64,000 nucleotides of DNA from Siphonodentalium dalli (GCA_032622095.1 CP136067.1:82302705-82366704), one strand, 5' to 3'. Counted from the stretch's first letter, positions 1 through 12,802 are shown. Translations and numbers: made by a program. Notes: generated from the sequence alone by a model not told the origin.

Positions 1-49
1 GTATTTATGATGTCAGTGTTTTATGACCAGTGAGTATAAGACAATAGGT

Positions 50-535
50 TAATCAGCCAAATGTGAATGGCGACAGATTGATTCGTGGCTCGTTGTTGTC
101 AACAAGGATACTTGGCGAAATAATATGTATGCTTTGATGACAGATACGTTCAGTTTGATGACTGTGTAGAAATATTAAACGTAGTTTCCGGGTGTCGTTT
201 AGTGTAAACATATTTTTATTTCCAAATCCAACATAACATAATATACAGATGATACAAATATGCAAAATAGAAGAGATAATGTATGGAAATAAGCCTTAGA
301 TATTTATTGCTACTTTGATATTTATTAACAATTCTAACTTGCTTTACTAACTCACTGTACCTGTGTCTGTTAGTTTTTACAGTATATAACAAAGATTTAA
401 AAAATGAGATGTTCCTTCAATTATCCCAATTATACCCTTAAGTAAATTTTGTAAATCATTTTGTAATTTAGCAAACAATAATTTCAATTAGCAAAAATTT
501 TGGAAAGAGAAATTTTTGGTCCAGCGCCAACCCTG
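50..535 (+). repeat. Dispersed repeat, copy 1 of a direct duplication
   Basis: This stretch matches 2304-2687 in the same orientation with scattered substitutions and small indels. It carries about 85 extra bases (near 210-295) that the second copy lacks. Both copies end at the same point, in CCAACCCTG. No open reading frame is shared between the copies, so it looks like a non-coding dispersed element or an old local duplication. Confidence 0.7.
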
Positions 536-1259
536 ACAGCAACTACAAACATTTCTATGAAACTCTATATGGGGATATGTGTGCATTACACCCCCCCCAC
601 AAATACGCATTCAGAACAATTTTGTGCTTCTCGCAGTTCACATAAAAGTGTATTAGATGAGAGTGTAAATAAAAATTGTGTAATATTTGCAAACAAGATT
701 GTCATTTAAATTCCAATTCGCGGATAATGTTGAGAGAAATAGCTATTGCCTGATCTTTCTGGCTCAAAATTATGTGTATATGTATACAAAAAAATAAGTT
801 CATCAAAGTACATACCACCATTGACCCAGATATCAAACTGATGGATAGAAGCCGGAATCCGCTTCGTTGACATAGCTGAATGCCAATAAATACCAGGATA
901 TGTCGAGCAAATAATGTCAAAACCACTCATGCATTCTATTTAATCCGGTATGTCTTCCAGTGTTATCGATATTTTTGAATGTACTCACCAAAGGTAACTA
1001 AGAAGCATGACAGCGCTCCTTCATGGCACTTGATATTGATGGCGATATGATGTGTCGTTCTCAGAATATCAAGCCGGTGACAAACTTGACCTCGCACGTT
1101 GAACGGACGGGGCAAATTTCCAGGCAGAGTTCAGTCCCATTGCGACGCTGGTCTGACAGCTACCATCAATATTCAGCTAAACTTGTCAAAGTCAAGTTTG
1201 AGCTATTGTCATCGGTTGGTGTACGTCGTCCGTCCGTCAACAATGTCTTTGAACACAAC
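536..1259. other. No recognisable gene
   Basis: Only short ORFs without recognisable motifs are present on either strand. I see no splice-flanked exon and no clear terminal repeats. Confidence 0.5.
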
Positions 1260-2170
1260 CTAGAGATAACGTCTCTCATCCGGTCGACATGGCACAAACT
1301 TCATATGGATCTTCCGGGTGGCCTCTAGATGGAAGCCATCGATTTATATTCACATTTGAATCCATCGGCACATCCTGAAGCCCACATTGGCATGTTTAGG
1401 ATCAAATCTAGATGTGAGCTATCGAATTTGAACGATTTTCTATGAAAAAACACGGCTGTGGGAAACTTGTATTTACTATTTGCATGATAAAATCGTTTGA
1501 CACAGATCACAGCTATAAGTCACCAAACATAATTAGGAAGTTGTGGGTGACCACTAGATGGGTGCCATCAAATTTCGTTGAAAAACATGGGTGCCAGCAT
1601 AGCCAGCGGCCATATTTGATATTACTCTTTGCATGACTTAATCATTTAGCACACCGCACAGGCCGCATCCCTCATCCGATCGTCATAAAATTCAATACGG
1701 ATCGATATTTTCTGAATTTCATTGAAAAATATGGCCTTTAGTTGCCTTGGATTTTAATCTTTGCATGGCTAAATCTTTTGGCACGCACGTAACATCCCTC
1801 GTCCGATTGTCACTAAACTGCACATGGTTCTTCGCGGTGACCACTAGATGGGGGGGGGGCATACAACTTGTCCAAATTTCATTTAAAAACATAATTTTTC
1901 ACATCAAGAACTACCATCTTGGATTTTTTCACATTTAAATAAATCGGCACACCCTGCAGCCGACATTTGTTGGGGAAATGTTTTGAAAATATACAAGCAT
2001 GTTCAGGATCACTTCTAGGTGGGAGTTATATAATTTTAACGATATTCGATCACAAACATGGCTTGGAGTTTACTCTTCCTATCTCTAAATACTTCGCATA
2101 AAGCCAACATTTTTCATCCAATTGACCACAAACTTCATATGGCTCTTCTGGTTGACCTCTGGTATTACTT
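1260..2170 (+). repeat. Degenerate tandem repeat / satellite-like block
   Basis: Several diverged copies of a module recur here. The landmarks are a CAAACTTCATATGG-type stretch, a GTGACCACTAGATGG-type stretch, and a 'TTTGCATGACTAAATC'-type stretch; examples lie near 1289, 1545, 1815 and 2130. The same family appears in inverted orientation at about 55126-55345 inside an AARSD1 intron, so it is dispersed in this genome. Confidence 0.65.
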
Positions 2171-2303
2171 AAGTAGTAAACTTTTCGCATTCTTTATCGC
2201 TCCATTGAATGCAGTGTAAGCAGTAGGGTAGGATAATATTTTATTTCATTATACAATATGTGAATACATTAAATATATAAGTGAATTGATATTCGTATAA
2301 GTA

Positions 2304-2687
2304 TAATCGGCCAAATGTGAATTAATTCGTGGCTCGTTGTCAGCAAGGATACTGGGCGAAATAATATGTATGCTTTGATGACAGATACTTTCAGTTTGAT
2401 GACTGTAGCAATATTAAACGTAGTTTCTGGGTGTCGCTTAGAATAACCCTTCGATATTTATTGCTACTTTGATATTTATTAATAATACTAACTTGCTTTA
2501 CTAGCTCACTATACCTGCGTTTGTTAGTTTTTACAGATATAACAAAGATAAAAACATGAGATTTTCCTTCAATTCTCCCAATTATACCCTCAATTAAATT
2601 TGGCAAATCATTTTGAAATTTGGCAAAAATTAATTTCATTTGGCAAAAAATATGGCAAGAGAAAATTTTGGTCCAGTGCCAACCCTG
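2304..2687 (+). repeat. Dispersed repeat, copy 2
   Basis: Second copy of the element at 50-535, same orientation. It is more compact because it lacks the extra segment in the first copy. Confidence 0.7.
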
Positions 2688-4640
2688 GGTCAGACCAACT
2701 AATTACCGGTCGCATGCCATTGCAGCCACCTCATGTGTTCCACGAAGTCTTATTTATCATGAAAAAAAAAAGAATGATTGATGCTGCGCAAATTAAGCAA
2801 TATTTTTCTCAAATCTTTACAAAATCCACACCACTCGCGCCACTGAAAAGTTCAATACCAAGGTCCATGGCCAATCATTGGACGAATTTATTCTAGTAAA
2901 ATTTACTCTAATTGGGCTAGATTGTTGTGCGACTGGTTTTCCTTTTTGTCTGAGAAAACATCTGATCAAAACTCCACCGAACAATTCACCTCCACTAGTT
3001 TAAAAAAAAACTGTTTTGAATTGATATGAATTCTACTATCGGCTATTTTCTTCAGTTATTTTTTGTTTTTTGCAGAAATGTTTTTTGTCTGCCTTGGAAG
3101 CCTTAAGTGATCATCAATAATTAATTTAGCTATATTTGAAAACATCCATAAGACTGCTTCGTGTGATTCCACGATTGGAAACGAAAATATGTCGTATGTA
3201 TATACCCATGCATAGATTACCGCACATCGAACTTCATTTGTGACTAATCGATGAATACCTGTTCTAAGTCTCAATTATTTCTCCGTTTTTTGGGTGAAAT
3301 CGAGTAGTAAATAACTGTGATCGCTTGCATTGCATCATCGTATGCTTGCATCAAGTGATGTAATTTGGGATGCACTATGAAATAAAAAAAATAAAGTTCT
3401 ACTAGCTTTTTATTTCTGGAACAAATGTATTTCCGCGATGTCCTTTCCTTGTAAACCATAACATAACTTTGCTTCATCTTTATCACCTAACATGTGATCA
3501 AAAACGATGAGGTGCGATAAGTCTGTGTCATGAACAAATCATCTTTGTATTCAATAACTTTTAAAACAAATTCTGTTTTTCCACAAACGATCTGTCCTGA
3601 AAATATTACATGGATGTTTGAAAAACAACGACTCTTCCATTTTCACTCGAGACAAACCACTTAAGACTGACTATGATTGTTCAGAATCAAACGTTTTTTA
3701 TTTTTCATAACTCCAAATTAATCCGAATGCCCAAATGAGTTAACTATCTAAGTCTGAGATAGGTTTAGTGGAATTTACAATGTAATCCAAATCCACTTGA
3801 TCGCTAAGCATCTTTCCAATTGTGAAAATTGTACAAGTTCTCGGAGAATGATGTAGACTTATACATGTATTGCTGTTACCGTTAGTAGCTCAAAGTATCT
3901 TGATGACTCTGATATATATTTTGATTTAGTAAGAATTTTATTTTGTGAATTTTTACTGCAGATGCATTTATCATTTACGTATTGACGTATTCCTCTGGAT
4001 TTGTTTTCTTTATCAAGTTTTATAGTTTCAACCTAATAGTAATCAGTTATTTAGTTATGTTTATCTTCGATTTTGGTCGGATTTGGATATCCACTTGATT
4101 GTTTAGGTTTGAGATATTTATCAAAGTAATCCCTGTTTCTTTGCCTGGCCACTCAGTCCAATGCCAACTTGATACACTTCTAAAATTTTATAACCCAGTT
4201 CTAATGCTTTGGATAATTCTATGAGCGCCCAAACTCCAACTAAAGCACGTATCATTTTATGATTACAATGTTCACTTTCATTTTCTGCATATATATTGCA
4301 TAATGTGTATAATATTTTATTGATGAAACAGATTGGTAGTATTGAAATCTACCATTTATTTGGAGGTCAAAACTTTACATTTAATGAGACCATTATGTGA
4401 TAAAAAATATGTGCATGGAGTTGCATCGTTAATGATTTTTACACGATTCGCGTGATATCCATGTAGTAAATGAATAGGTGCTATAATCTAATATATGTAT
4501 AAGCTATATCTGAATAACTGATCACATTTTGGACGGTGTTATGGTCAATTTTGAATACAAAATTATACACAGCTTAATTGATGTTCAGCGAAATCGACAG
4601 CATAACGCCGTCGTTACGTCGTTGGGGACGCTCGCTCAAT
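2688..4640. other. AT-rich stretch without recognisable gene
   Basis: Short ORFs only, none with a recognisable domain or plausible exon borders. No strong tandem or inverted repeat was seen by eye. Confidence 0.45.
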
Positions 4641-4865
4641 TCATATTAAAGTCAGTACCCATTGATAATTGTCATTCAGTTGGGTGAAGGAGAAGATCAC
4701 TCGATCTTTTCGACCATCCCGCGCGCTTCGTACCCGACCTCTCTCCCCATTTGTCATTCAGTCCATGGTGGATTTCGGAAGATATTACAGATCTCTCATG
4801 GGGCAAGGTTTACTGATCAAGGATGTGTTCGGTCAAGAAAAGAGATGATTTGGCCGTGCATTAAG

Positions 4866-6783
4866 CCCCTGTCACACTCAGGCCGGCGCCCTCATTGCGC
4901 TGCAAAAGTATCAAAGCGCCCACCTAAACGCACTAAGGTCTCCAAGAACCGATTGGTGACGCAGTGGACACTGGCTACAACGGGCGAGGATCTCCATGGT
5001 CGCCCATAGGTGCCAGAGCGCCGCGCTTGTTTTATGCATACACAAAACAAGCGCAGAGGCTCGGCGTTCTGACCAGGACGTAGTACTGTCGCCGTGACAG
5101 CGCAAAGCAAAGCGCCAAGCGAGCGACGTGAGCGTTATGTGGGCGTAGCAAGAGCACATATTAGCTTCTCGTGGTCGCAGCAAGGAATTAATCTTGTCTT
5201 TTGCGACTACAGTAAGCTTAAGCAAATTCTCACTACGCTCAATGAGACTCTGTCCAAACTTATTGCGCTCTTTCTGCGCTGTCATGGGGTGTTATGGACT
5301 GGTTCCCGCTCATAGAACGTCCACATTGTGCTGCCACTGCGACTCTGGCGCTCGCTTTACGCCCAAGCGTTATACATGGCGTTCTTCCGGCGTTTACAGC
5401 AGGTTTACAGTACGATCCCACTTTGAAATGCGGTCTGCTCACACCACTGTCACACTCCGCTGCGATCAGGCTGGCGTTTGATTTGAGTTGAAAAAGTATC
5501 AAAATACGAGTAACGCACAGTGGAAGCGCGGAAAATTGTCACAAATTTTCAATCTGTTAAAACAAGAGAGCCAATGTCAGAAATGGTAACGGGCTCAAGA
5601 TGATATATTATAAACCCAAGAATGGAATTGTAGAATATAAAATATATTGGTTTTGCGAATGACCAACCCATAATTCCGTTAAATAACAATAACAACGAGC
5701 ACCTAATTAACGAACCGGTGGCCGACTCGACCGCCTCCGACCACAACCCCCAGTGGGCTGCAGAAATTTCTTTTTGTAATTGACATATAGTTTATCACAA
5801 ACCAAAAATCAACATTAATCAACGTTGATTAACACAATAAACGAAATTGAATTTACCCAACTACAAGCACCTTTTACGGGACTCGGCCTCCAGCTTGCAG
5901 TTTGACTTTTAATCATCCCAAAAATTCCCATTCTATAAATAAAACTAATACAACACCCATTGATAATGTCAGCCCGCACGCGAAACGAGAAACTCCCCCA
6001 CCAGTTATACATGCGGCGCGCGTGACAAGCTATGCTCCTATCCCGCTTATCACGTTTTCATCGCGCTCTTTGTACGACTCATTGCGTTCCTGCTTTGTCA
6101 CGTCAAGTCTCACGCTCTCACGCGCTCTCACTGCGTTTCCTCCACGCCCCGTAAACGCTCTTAATGCGTTCAAGTCGTTGTCATTGCGTTGTTAGTACGC
6201 TTTGTGCTGTCATGGCGACGGTACTACGCCTGGTCAGAACGCCGAACCTCTGCGCTTGTTTTGTGCATGCACAAAACAAGCGCGGCGCTCTGGCGCTCTG
6301 GGCGATCACGGAGACCCTCTCCCGTCCTAGCCAGTGTCCACTGCGTCACCAATACGTTCTTGGATACCTTACTGCGCTTTGCTTGGCGCTTTGATTATTT
6401 TTCAGCGCAATACAAGCGCCGGCCTGATCGCAGCGGAGTGTGACAGTAGTTTAATCGGACAGCTATTGCGGAGTATTGGGTATTTTCCCCACAACATAAA
6501 AACTGACTATGACTGGAGAACGCAGGAGGCGCTATCTATACTCTCCGCGCCCGCGCAGAGAACGTTTTGCGAACTTATTGAGAACGTATACTAGCATCAC
6601 AATGACAGCGACTTGAACGCACTAAGAGCGTGAGACTTGACAAAGTAGGAACGCAATAGGAGCATACTTTGTTTTTAAAGTTTGACAATTTTCGACAGTT
6701 TTCGGCGCTCCTCCTGCGTGTTACTCATATGTTGGTACCTTTGCAGCGCAGTGAGAGCGCCGGCCTGAGTGTGACAGGGGTTT
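4866..6783. mobile_element. Nested inverted-repeat (foldback) DNA element
   Basis: The outer ends are near-perfect inverted copies: the left starts CCCCTGTCACACTCAGGCC and the right ends with its reverse complement at 6783. A second related terminal motif starts near 5446 and is answered in inverted orientation near 6449, so the structure is nested. The left arm 4862-5100 pairs with 6180-6450, and 6040-6195 pairs with 6590-6665. The block is locally richer in GC (many GCGCTC motifs) than its surroundings. No transposase is visible, so it is probably non-autonomous; the target duplication is not clear. Confidence 0.7.
5551..5640 (+). repeat. Possible LINE 3'-end relic
   Basis: The motif GTCAGAAATGGTAACG and the AT-rich run after it match the end of the LINE ORF and its 3' flank at 13660-13740. 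This looks like a short 3' remnant of the same LINE family inside the foldback block. The match is short. Confidence 0.35.
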
Positions 6784-7067
6784 TAGTGTCAGCAGTTTGC
6801 GGACGACGCTCAGCCTCATTTGAATCCGTAAATTATGTTTACATAATTCGGATGGAGGGATAAGATATGTTGATCAATACTGATAAATACAGATCTTCGT
6901 GCATGGTTTATATATATTCTTAAATTGCCAAACAAACCATAGTAATTTCTCCCCCGTTATTTTCAATTTTTCGTAGGCTTGAGATAATGCTCTTCAAGAT
7001 TACCATATCAGGCTTGGTCTAACACTGAACGCTCTTTATTTTTTCATGCCTGGTCCAATTTTATATA

Positions 7068-7752
7068 CCTTACTCGTATTCGCGCAGTAGTATTTTTCGC
7101 GCAACCGTCGGTGCGTGAATTTAAAATTGAGCGAAAAATAGTATGACTCTTGAAATTAAACTAATTAACCACTGGAAAAACAAGATCGGGGGTTGTGTTG
7201 ATGAGTTACACACATTACGAAAGAATGGACACTGAATAGACAATTACGCCTTCTTAACGTGTGGGCGGCCATTATTTACATTCGATCAATTAATATACTC
7301 AATGCCAAAACGACGTACACATTCGACGATATCATAACCCGCAGCCAGTATTGATTTTTCTGAAGTAAGTTGCGTTCTCTGTTGTGGTTTTCTGTTTTCG
7401 AGTTCAATTTATTGATGTCCATGCAGTCCATGTTATATCAATATCATAAGACTTATTTGGAGCATATATAAACATCCATCATAGCAACAAAATGATGATG
7501 CAGTTATGGTCTACAGCCAAGTTCTACCAGCGTCGCTATGGTGAGCTGAGAACTGATTCTGGTAGAGATTTGTCTACGCTGTTATCGTGTTTAGTATACA
7601 CATGTATCTTGAGATACAACTGAGAACTGAAACTTTCAACAGATCCACGACTTTTACGATGATAATTCTGTCAGTTTTGATTTCGCGCAGACGGGTGCTC
7701 GAATTTAAACTGAGCGAAAAATAGTACTGCGCGAATTTAAATACGATTAAGG
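7068..7752. mobile_element. 685-bp MITE with TA target duplication
   Basis: Ends are inverted: CCTTACTCGTATT at the left and the complement of CCTTAATCGTATT at the right, followed inside by CGCGCAGTA.TATTTTTCGC-type sequence in both arms. It is flanked by TA on both sides (7066-7067 and 7753-7754), consistent with a Tc1/mariner- or PIF-type non-autonomous element. A partial relative lies at about 48470-48550. Confidence 0.7.
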
Positions 7753-7994
7753 TAGGTCAATTCTATGACGTTCTTTATGCGTGTGGCATATTATGTATTT
7801 AGTGTATTTTGCTCCCCTGTATGCGACCGGTGTTGAGCGCTATTTCAGGTATCAAACTACCATGCACTGACCTTCAAAATTACTCGTATACTCTTCATGG
7901 TTTAGATTAAAGGGACTCAAGGCCTTCGAAGTGGATTCATGAGAAATAACACAAAAGTCTGTAAAACAACTATCATCAGCAAGCACATGCAATT

Positions 7995-8193
7995 CCCTAA
8001 ATAATCGACTCCTTCACCACATCAGAATTATTGGTAATTATTTTTTAGGATTAGTCGGAAATATGGTTTGTTGCCATTCATCGGAAAGCTCTCAGTGAGC
8101 GCTTTCCGATGAATGGCAACAAGCCATATTTCCGACTAAATCCTAAAAAATTACCCATAATTAAGCTGTGGTTAAGGAGTCGATTATTTAGGG
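7995..8193. mobile_element. Hairpin MITE (~200 bp)
   Basis: Almost the whole element is a long imperfect palindrome. Both ends read CCCTAAATAATCGACTCCTT in inverted orientation, and the inner arms (8040-8095 and 8100-8155) are nearly perfect complements around a centre near 8097. No coding capacity. Confidence 0.8.
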
Positions 8194-8624
8194 CATTACT
8201 GTACATGAAAAATAGATCGACTTTACTATTTTTATTATTACTAACTCTCCAATAATTATATTTCGCATCAAAACCCTTGTTATGTAAACATAACCCTACA
8301 ATGTAATTACCGATAAAAGTCCAATTAGTCCAATAAGATACCCAATTTTAATCAATACTTTGCGGTAACATAGGTGTCGCGCCTAGGGAGTCATCGTCAT
8401 TACACACAACATGTTGTATTTAGACAGTATTCTTTGATTATGTTTATTATACCAGAGTCTGTAAATAGACTTATTTGGTTGGTGGTTTAATTGCCTATAA
8501 GTTTACATACTGGTTTCTGTTATTTTCAAGTTGATAACTTGATCTCTGTGAAACGCCCACATTTATCGGGCGAACCCGCCCGGAAAATAGCAGAATGACC
8601 GGTTGTTTCACGGGCGGGTAATAG

Positions 8625-8789
8625 ATAGAACCGCATGAGTGTCTGGATTTTGACGAAATTATCGCACGAGATTTGTTGGCGGAGCGATACCTCGAGTGCG
8701 GGACGCAGTCCCGCACGAGAGGAATCGCGTTCCGTCAACAAATCTCGTGCGATAATTTCGTCAAAATCCAGACGATCATGCGGTTCTAT
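8625..8789. mobile_element. Hairpin element (~165 bp)
   Basis: Arms beginning ATAGAACCGCATGA pair across a short centre near 8705. The central stem GTGCGGGAC/GTCCCGCAC is perfect. It is a typical stem-loop MITE; no target duplication was identified. Confidence 0.7.
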
Positions 8790-9860
8790 TTTTATTACAT
8801 ATCTCCGTATCATAGTAAGTTGACTCATAATCGTACATCTCCCGTATAGAAAATGTGAATTTAATTGAGTTTTAACACTGAATGAAATAGTTCCGTCGAC
8901 AGATTGCACCAGTGCGATTCTGAGAATTAGCACACGCCTGGAAACTCGTGCGATCATGCGAACTTACGTTGATTGATATGTAATAAATCCCGTTCATATG
9001 TGACATGTTATCAGATTACCATCTGTTGTAATTTCTGCAACACATGCTAAAATTGATTCATAAAAAGATCATAAAATAGCATAAATCTAACAGACCTAGC
9101 TGAAGCCCAAACCTGGCTGTATGGTGAATCTCAAATACATGAACATATCTAACTTTATGTAACGGTACCATAGAAAAGGTCAAGGCATTGAAAAATATTT
9201 TGAAAATCATATTCAGACTAAAATATTCGAACGATTAGCGATGTGTGTTGACAGTTATGTTTACATAACAATGGTTTCAAACGCGAACTTTTGTGAACCA
9301 TTAGGAATATAAGTCTCCATGTTCGTCTTAGTGGTGCTGTTTTACATGCTTCTTTATAATTTCCACATTTACTCACTGCGAGTGCATTGAGTCCATTTAA
9401 ACCTTATAATTTATCAGAGTTTTGTAGTGATTCGGCGAACGAGACACTTGAAGCTATGGACTATATCGCCCCAGAAAAGAAGCAAGGATATGTTTGCTTA
9501 CCTTATGGTAAAATAAAGATTGTTGTATATCATTTATGTTGGGAAAGTAGACACCAAATGATACATTTATATGACGCCGATAAGCCTTTACAGAATATAT
9601 AAAGTTTTTATTAATTAGTAGTTCGCGTATTTATCAACCTAATTTCATCGCAGAAACGTGACACCATTGAGAAAGTTCTTTCACAGAGTCGATATTATAT
9701 GTTACAGTGTCTCATCGCCAAAACTAATTGCAAATTGTAAAAATTCAAAACTACATGCAAATTACAGCAAGTACATGCTAATTGTGCGAATTGTCCATAG
9801 CCTCAGACACAAACGCATTAATATGACACACCTGCCAGCTTGTTTATTTCAAACTTGTGA
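8790..9860. other. No recognisable gene
   Basis: Short ORFs at about 9387 and 9658 lack recognisable motifs. No clear repeat structure seen. Confidence 0.4.
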
Positions 9861-10620
9861 CAGGTTTCGTCATCTCCAGTTTAAACCTTAGAGTTTGAAC
9901 CTGGTTTAAACCTGGTTGACGGTCCAGCAAACCTGATCTAAGTGGGCGTTTGTGGTCGTTAATTGGCTAGCAGATTCTATGATGTGAATATGCAATCAAA
10001 TTAACCAGTTACCTGCGGACCACAAGCTGGCCAGTAGAATGATTGGTGTCACGCCCTCAATTATTGGGAACAAGCACCCGCACGCTCACGATTGTGAGAA
10101 AGAATAAATTGTAATATAATAATACCACCTAGCTGCAAACTGCAACTTTCACCTTATGGAAACGCAACCAATCGATATTATACACAGCTCCACCCATGTA
10201 AACAGCGGTCCAGAAAAGGTGGATTCGTTATCTGAGGTATACCCCCCCCCCCCTTAACGGGGTTTAGCTAGACCGTCGAATTATATATGGTTTAATTGCC
10301 GGTTAAGGTTATAAAATGCAAAAAATTATCGCAATTGTCAAACAATTTACATGTATCCCCACACCCTTTACATGTATGAGTACTTCTTGCTTAAATATTT
10401 ACAATCAAAATATGCTCGTTGTCGTAATTATCGATTTTAGCTGTCGAGATAACGCGGCGGTCCGCATTAGGTAAGTACGATTTATTATCTCGACGATACA
10501 GAACCACTACTGCTAAACCATCGGTCTGGCTGGAACAGCTTTAAACCAGAGATAACAAACGCGCCATTTACACCTAGGGGTTTACATAGACCAGGTTTTT
10601 CACCGGAGATGACGAATCCG
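9861..10620. mobile_element. Possible inverted-repeat element
   Basis: CAGGTTTCGTCATCTCCAGT at 9861-9880 is matched by an inverted copy at 10601-10620 with four mismatches, and GTTTAAACC-type motifs recur just inside both ends. The interior holds a C10-type run near 10245 and no ORF of note. The boundaries are tentative. Confidence 0.35.
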
Positions 10621-10945
10621 GCCACAATGTTTCAGACATTTGCCATGTCGTTTTCTGTTAACATAATGATAGCGTCAAATAATATGTCCTTGAACTGTAC
10701 CATTGCAACAAGAACAGCACGTGGGGAATAGCAATGGACACTTTTCCATTGATGTTTAGTTGATTCACCCTGGCTTTTTGTACAGTAATCGATTTTGTAT
10801 ATGTGTTATGCATTTAGTTCGGTATACTACGATAATTATTTGCAAAATTACACATATTTCAACTCGAAGCGAACTAAGTACAGCTCTGCTTTAACTTCCT
10901 TCAAGATGGCAGTTACTCTCATGGTATGGATACAGACTGGTTTAA

Positions 10946-10949
10946 TAAC
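10946..10949 (+). repeat. Target-site duplication (TAAC), left
   Basis: TAAC immediately precedes the left LTR and is repeated immediately after the right LTR (27241-27244). It shows that the whole 10950-27240 unit went in as one insertion. Four bases is within the range seen for Ty3/Gypsy elements (4-6). Confidence 0.75.
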
Positions 10950-10988
10950 TGTGAGGTAACGAACACATAGATATAGTAGGTACAAGTC

Positions 10989-10994
10989 TTTATT
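10989..10994 (-). promoter_or_regulatory. Polyadenylation signal in 3' LTR
   Basis: AATAAA on the minus strand (TTTATT on plus), about 40 bp from the outer end of the LTR. It fits the usual signal near the R/U5 border that ends retroelement transcripts. Confidence 0.6.
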
Positions 10995-11337
10995 ATGTTG
11001 TGAATAAGATATGCAGTGTGTACAAATATCATGATCAAGAGTCGCCGCGAATTGAGGTCCCCGAATGGGTGATGCCTGGTGTGGGTGATGCCTGGAGATA
11101 ACCTCGAGATGAGATGAGTCTAGTGAAAGCATGAGGTGATGGGATGTGGTTGTCTCTTATATACTATTTGGGACGCATATTAGATGAGGCGTTTGGCAAT
11201 ACACATCGGGATTGGTTCCTTCGTTATGGTCATTTCCCTTGACCATATTTGGGAGCCATCTTCATTGTGTGTATACCTTCGCTGAGAGTAAGACGTGTGA
11301 GGTTTCGAGAACCGAACACGAATATCTGAGTTTGGGG

Positions 11338-11346
11338 TTTTATATA
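11338..11346 (-). promoter_or_regulatory. TATA box in left LTR
   Basis: TATATAAAA on the minus strand about 60 bp inside the U3 end; the same box lies at 27173-27181 in the right LTR, where it would drive the element. Confidence 0.6.
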
Positions 11347-11410
11347 TTGGGACATTCGTATAGTTTGAATCAAGTTGTGAGATTATAATGGGTAGTTATC
11401 TCACATATGT

Positions 11411-11420
11411 CCCCCCACCC
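11411..11420 (-). promoter_or_regulatory. Polypurine tract
   Basis: GGGTGGGGGG on the minus strand, five bases from the 3' LTR. This is where the plus-strand primer of an LTR retrotransposon is expected. Confidence 0.65.
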
Positions 11421-11570
11421 GTGTAAGATTTTTAGCGCAGTGGAAAATCTTATGTAACATCAAAATTATGGACCTAACTGGGGTAATTGTGATCATGTAA
11501 TGTGGATGAGGCTGAAATGAAGTATAATAACATTGATTGTGATGAAGTTATGATTAATACATGTGGAACA

Positions 11571-11632
11571 AAGTTGTCTTAAAATGATGATACGCAATAT
11601 TAAGTTGTCTTAAAATGATGATACGCAATATT
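11571..11632 (+). repeat. 31-bp perfect tandem duplication
   Basis: A 31-bp unit starting AAGTTGTCTTAAAATGATGA occurs twice in direct succession. It lies in the retrotransposon cargo. Confidence 0.85.
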
Positions 11633-11910
11633 ATGAGATTATGAAATAAATGGTGGGAAAAGCATATATGGGTTGGTATATAAAATGATCGGGCAAGCAG
11701 TCATAATGCGTGCTAGATTGATATGTAGGATAAGGTATGATAAAATAATATAGAGATACAAGTATGAGCAGTAATGAATATAACAATACGGTAATAGTGC
11801 ATGGTATGTTTTGTAAATGATGTACATTGGTGATGTATTATATAAATGCATGTTGTATTGTTAATAAAATCATGACGATATGTATACATTCGGGATTGTG
11901 GTAATGAGAG

Positions 11911-12316
11911 ACCAAATGTTTCTCATCTGCCGTCAATTGCACAGGGAATTGTTGGGAGCATGTATCAGAGGTGAAATATTGCTTGGAGTGTGGCATAAGA
12001 TGTTTAGTGATAACGAATTGGACGGAGAGGCATGGATTAATGCGTTTGTTGATATGTGGCGAGATCCGTGACCAATGTTATTGATGATTATCGCCGGTCA
12101 ATTGTTTAACGCTTGGGATTGGCACGTGTCATAATGGCGTTAGTATATTGCTTGGAATGTAACATATAATGTCCGCGCTGTGAATTTGGACGGGTAGGCA
12201 TTAATTAATGCGTTTGTTGATAGGTGGCGAGATCCGTGACCAATGTTATTGATGATAATCAACGGCCAGTTGTCTTAAAGCTTGGACTTGGCACGTGTCA
12301 TAATGGCGTTAGTATA
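11911..12316 (+). repeat. ~169-bp tandem repeat in cargo
   Basis: Units at 11978-12146 and 12147-12316 share GATCCGTGACCAATGTTATT and CACGTGTCATAATGGCGTTA. A more diverged partial copy precedes them. Short ORFs overlapping the units look incidental. Confidence 0.8.
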
Positions 12317-12802
12317 TACAGCTGTATGCATTAACGAAATTATAATTTGTCTATGGGTGGGTTTGTGCCCCTTATAGAAAAAAAATGGTATTATTGATAA
12401 AATGATCAATAGAGATTGAGGGGTGCATGGGTTATGGATGGAAGCGAGAATCATGGTTTCCATTGTGGCAATTTGTGTAATTCAATAGTCGATTGTAATT
12501 TATTTATTTGTGTCTTGATGGTGATGTTTGATGAGTTAAAAGTTGTGACTGTAATTAATTTGATGCTGGCTGTGTAGCTATGCACCTTGGTGGTAAAGTT
12601 ATCATGGCGATCGAGGTAATATTGTGATTGTATACGGTCGTTTTCTTAGAAGATTGTGATGACAGTTTACTGTAAATAAATACATGGGTGATTGTATAGT
12701 ATGAGTGGAGTGCAATTGACCCATGAAATAGTAGTTCTATCTACCTCGCAATGATAATATGTTGAGCGCGCATTATCATGTGGCGCTGGTTATCTTGGCG
12801 GT

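Larger units (their letters stand above)
10950..11405 (-). repeat. 3' LTR (left copy)
   Basis: Begins TGTGAGGTAA and ends TTATCTCACA, giving TG..CA ends with a short imperfect inverted repeat. It differs from the right LTR at only two positions by eye (near 10960 and 11051). On the minus strand it holds a TATA box and an AATAAA signal. Confidence 0.93.

Noticed and set aside
1023-1328. 101-codon plus-strand ORF near the left end
   Set aside because: Its 3' part is the satellite family at 1260-2170, and no domain or splice border supports it.
11880-12071. 63-codon ORF in the LTR-element cargo
   Set aside because: It overlaps the 169-bp tandem repeat and the second copy of the repeat does not keep the frame.
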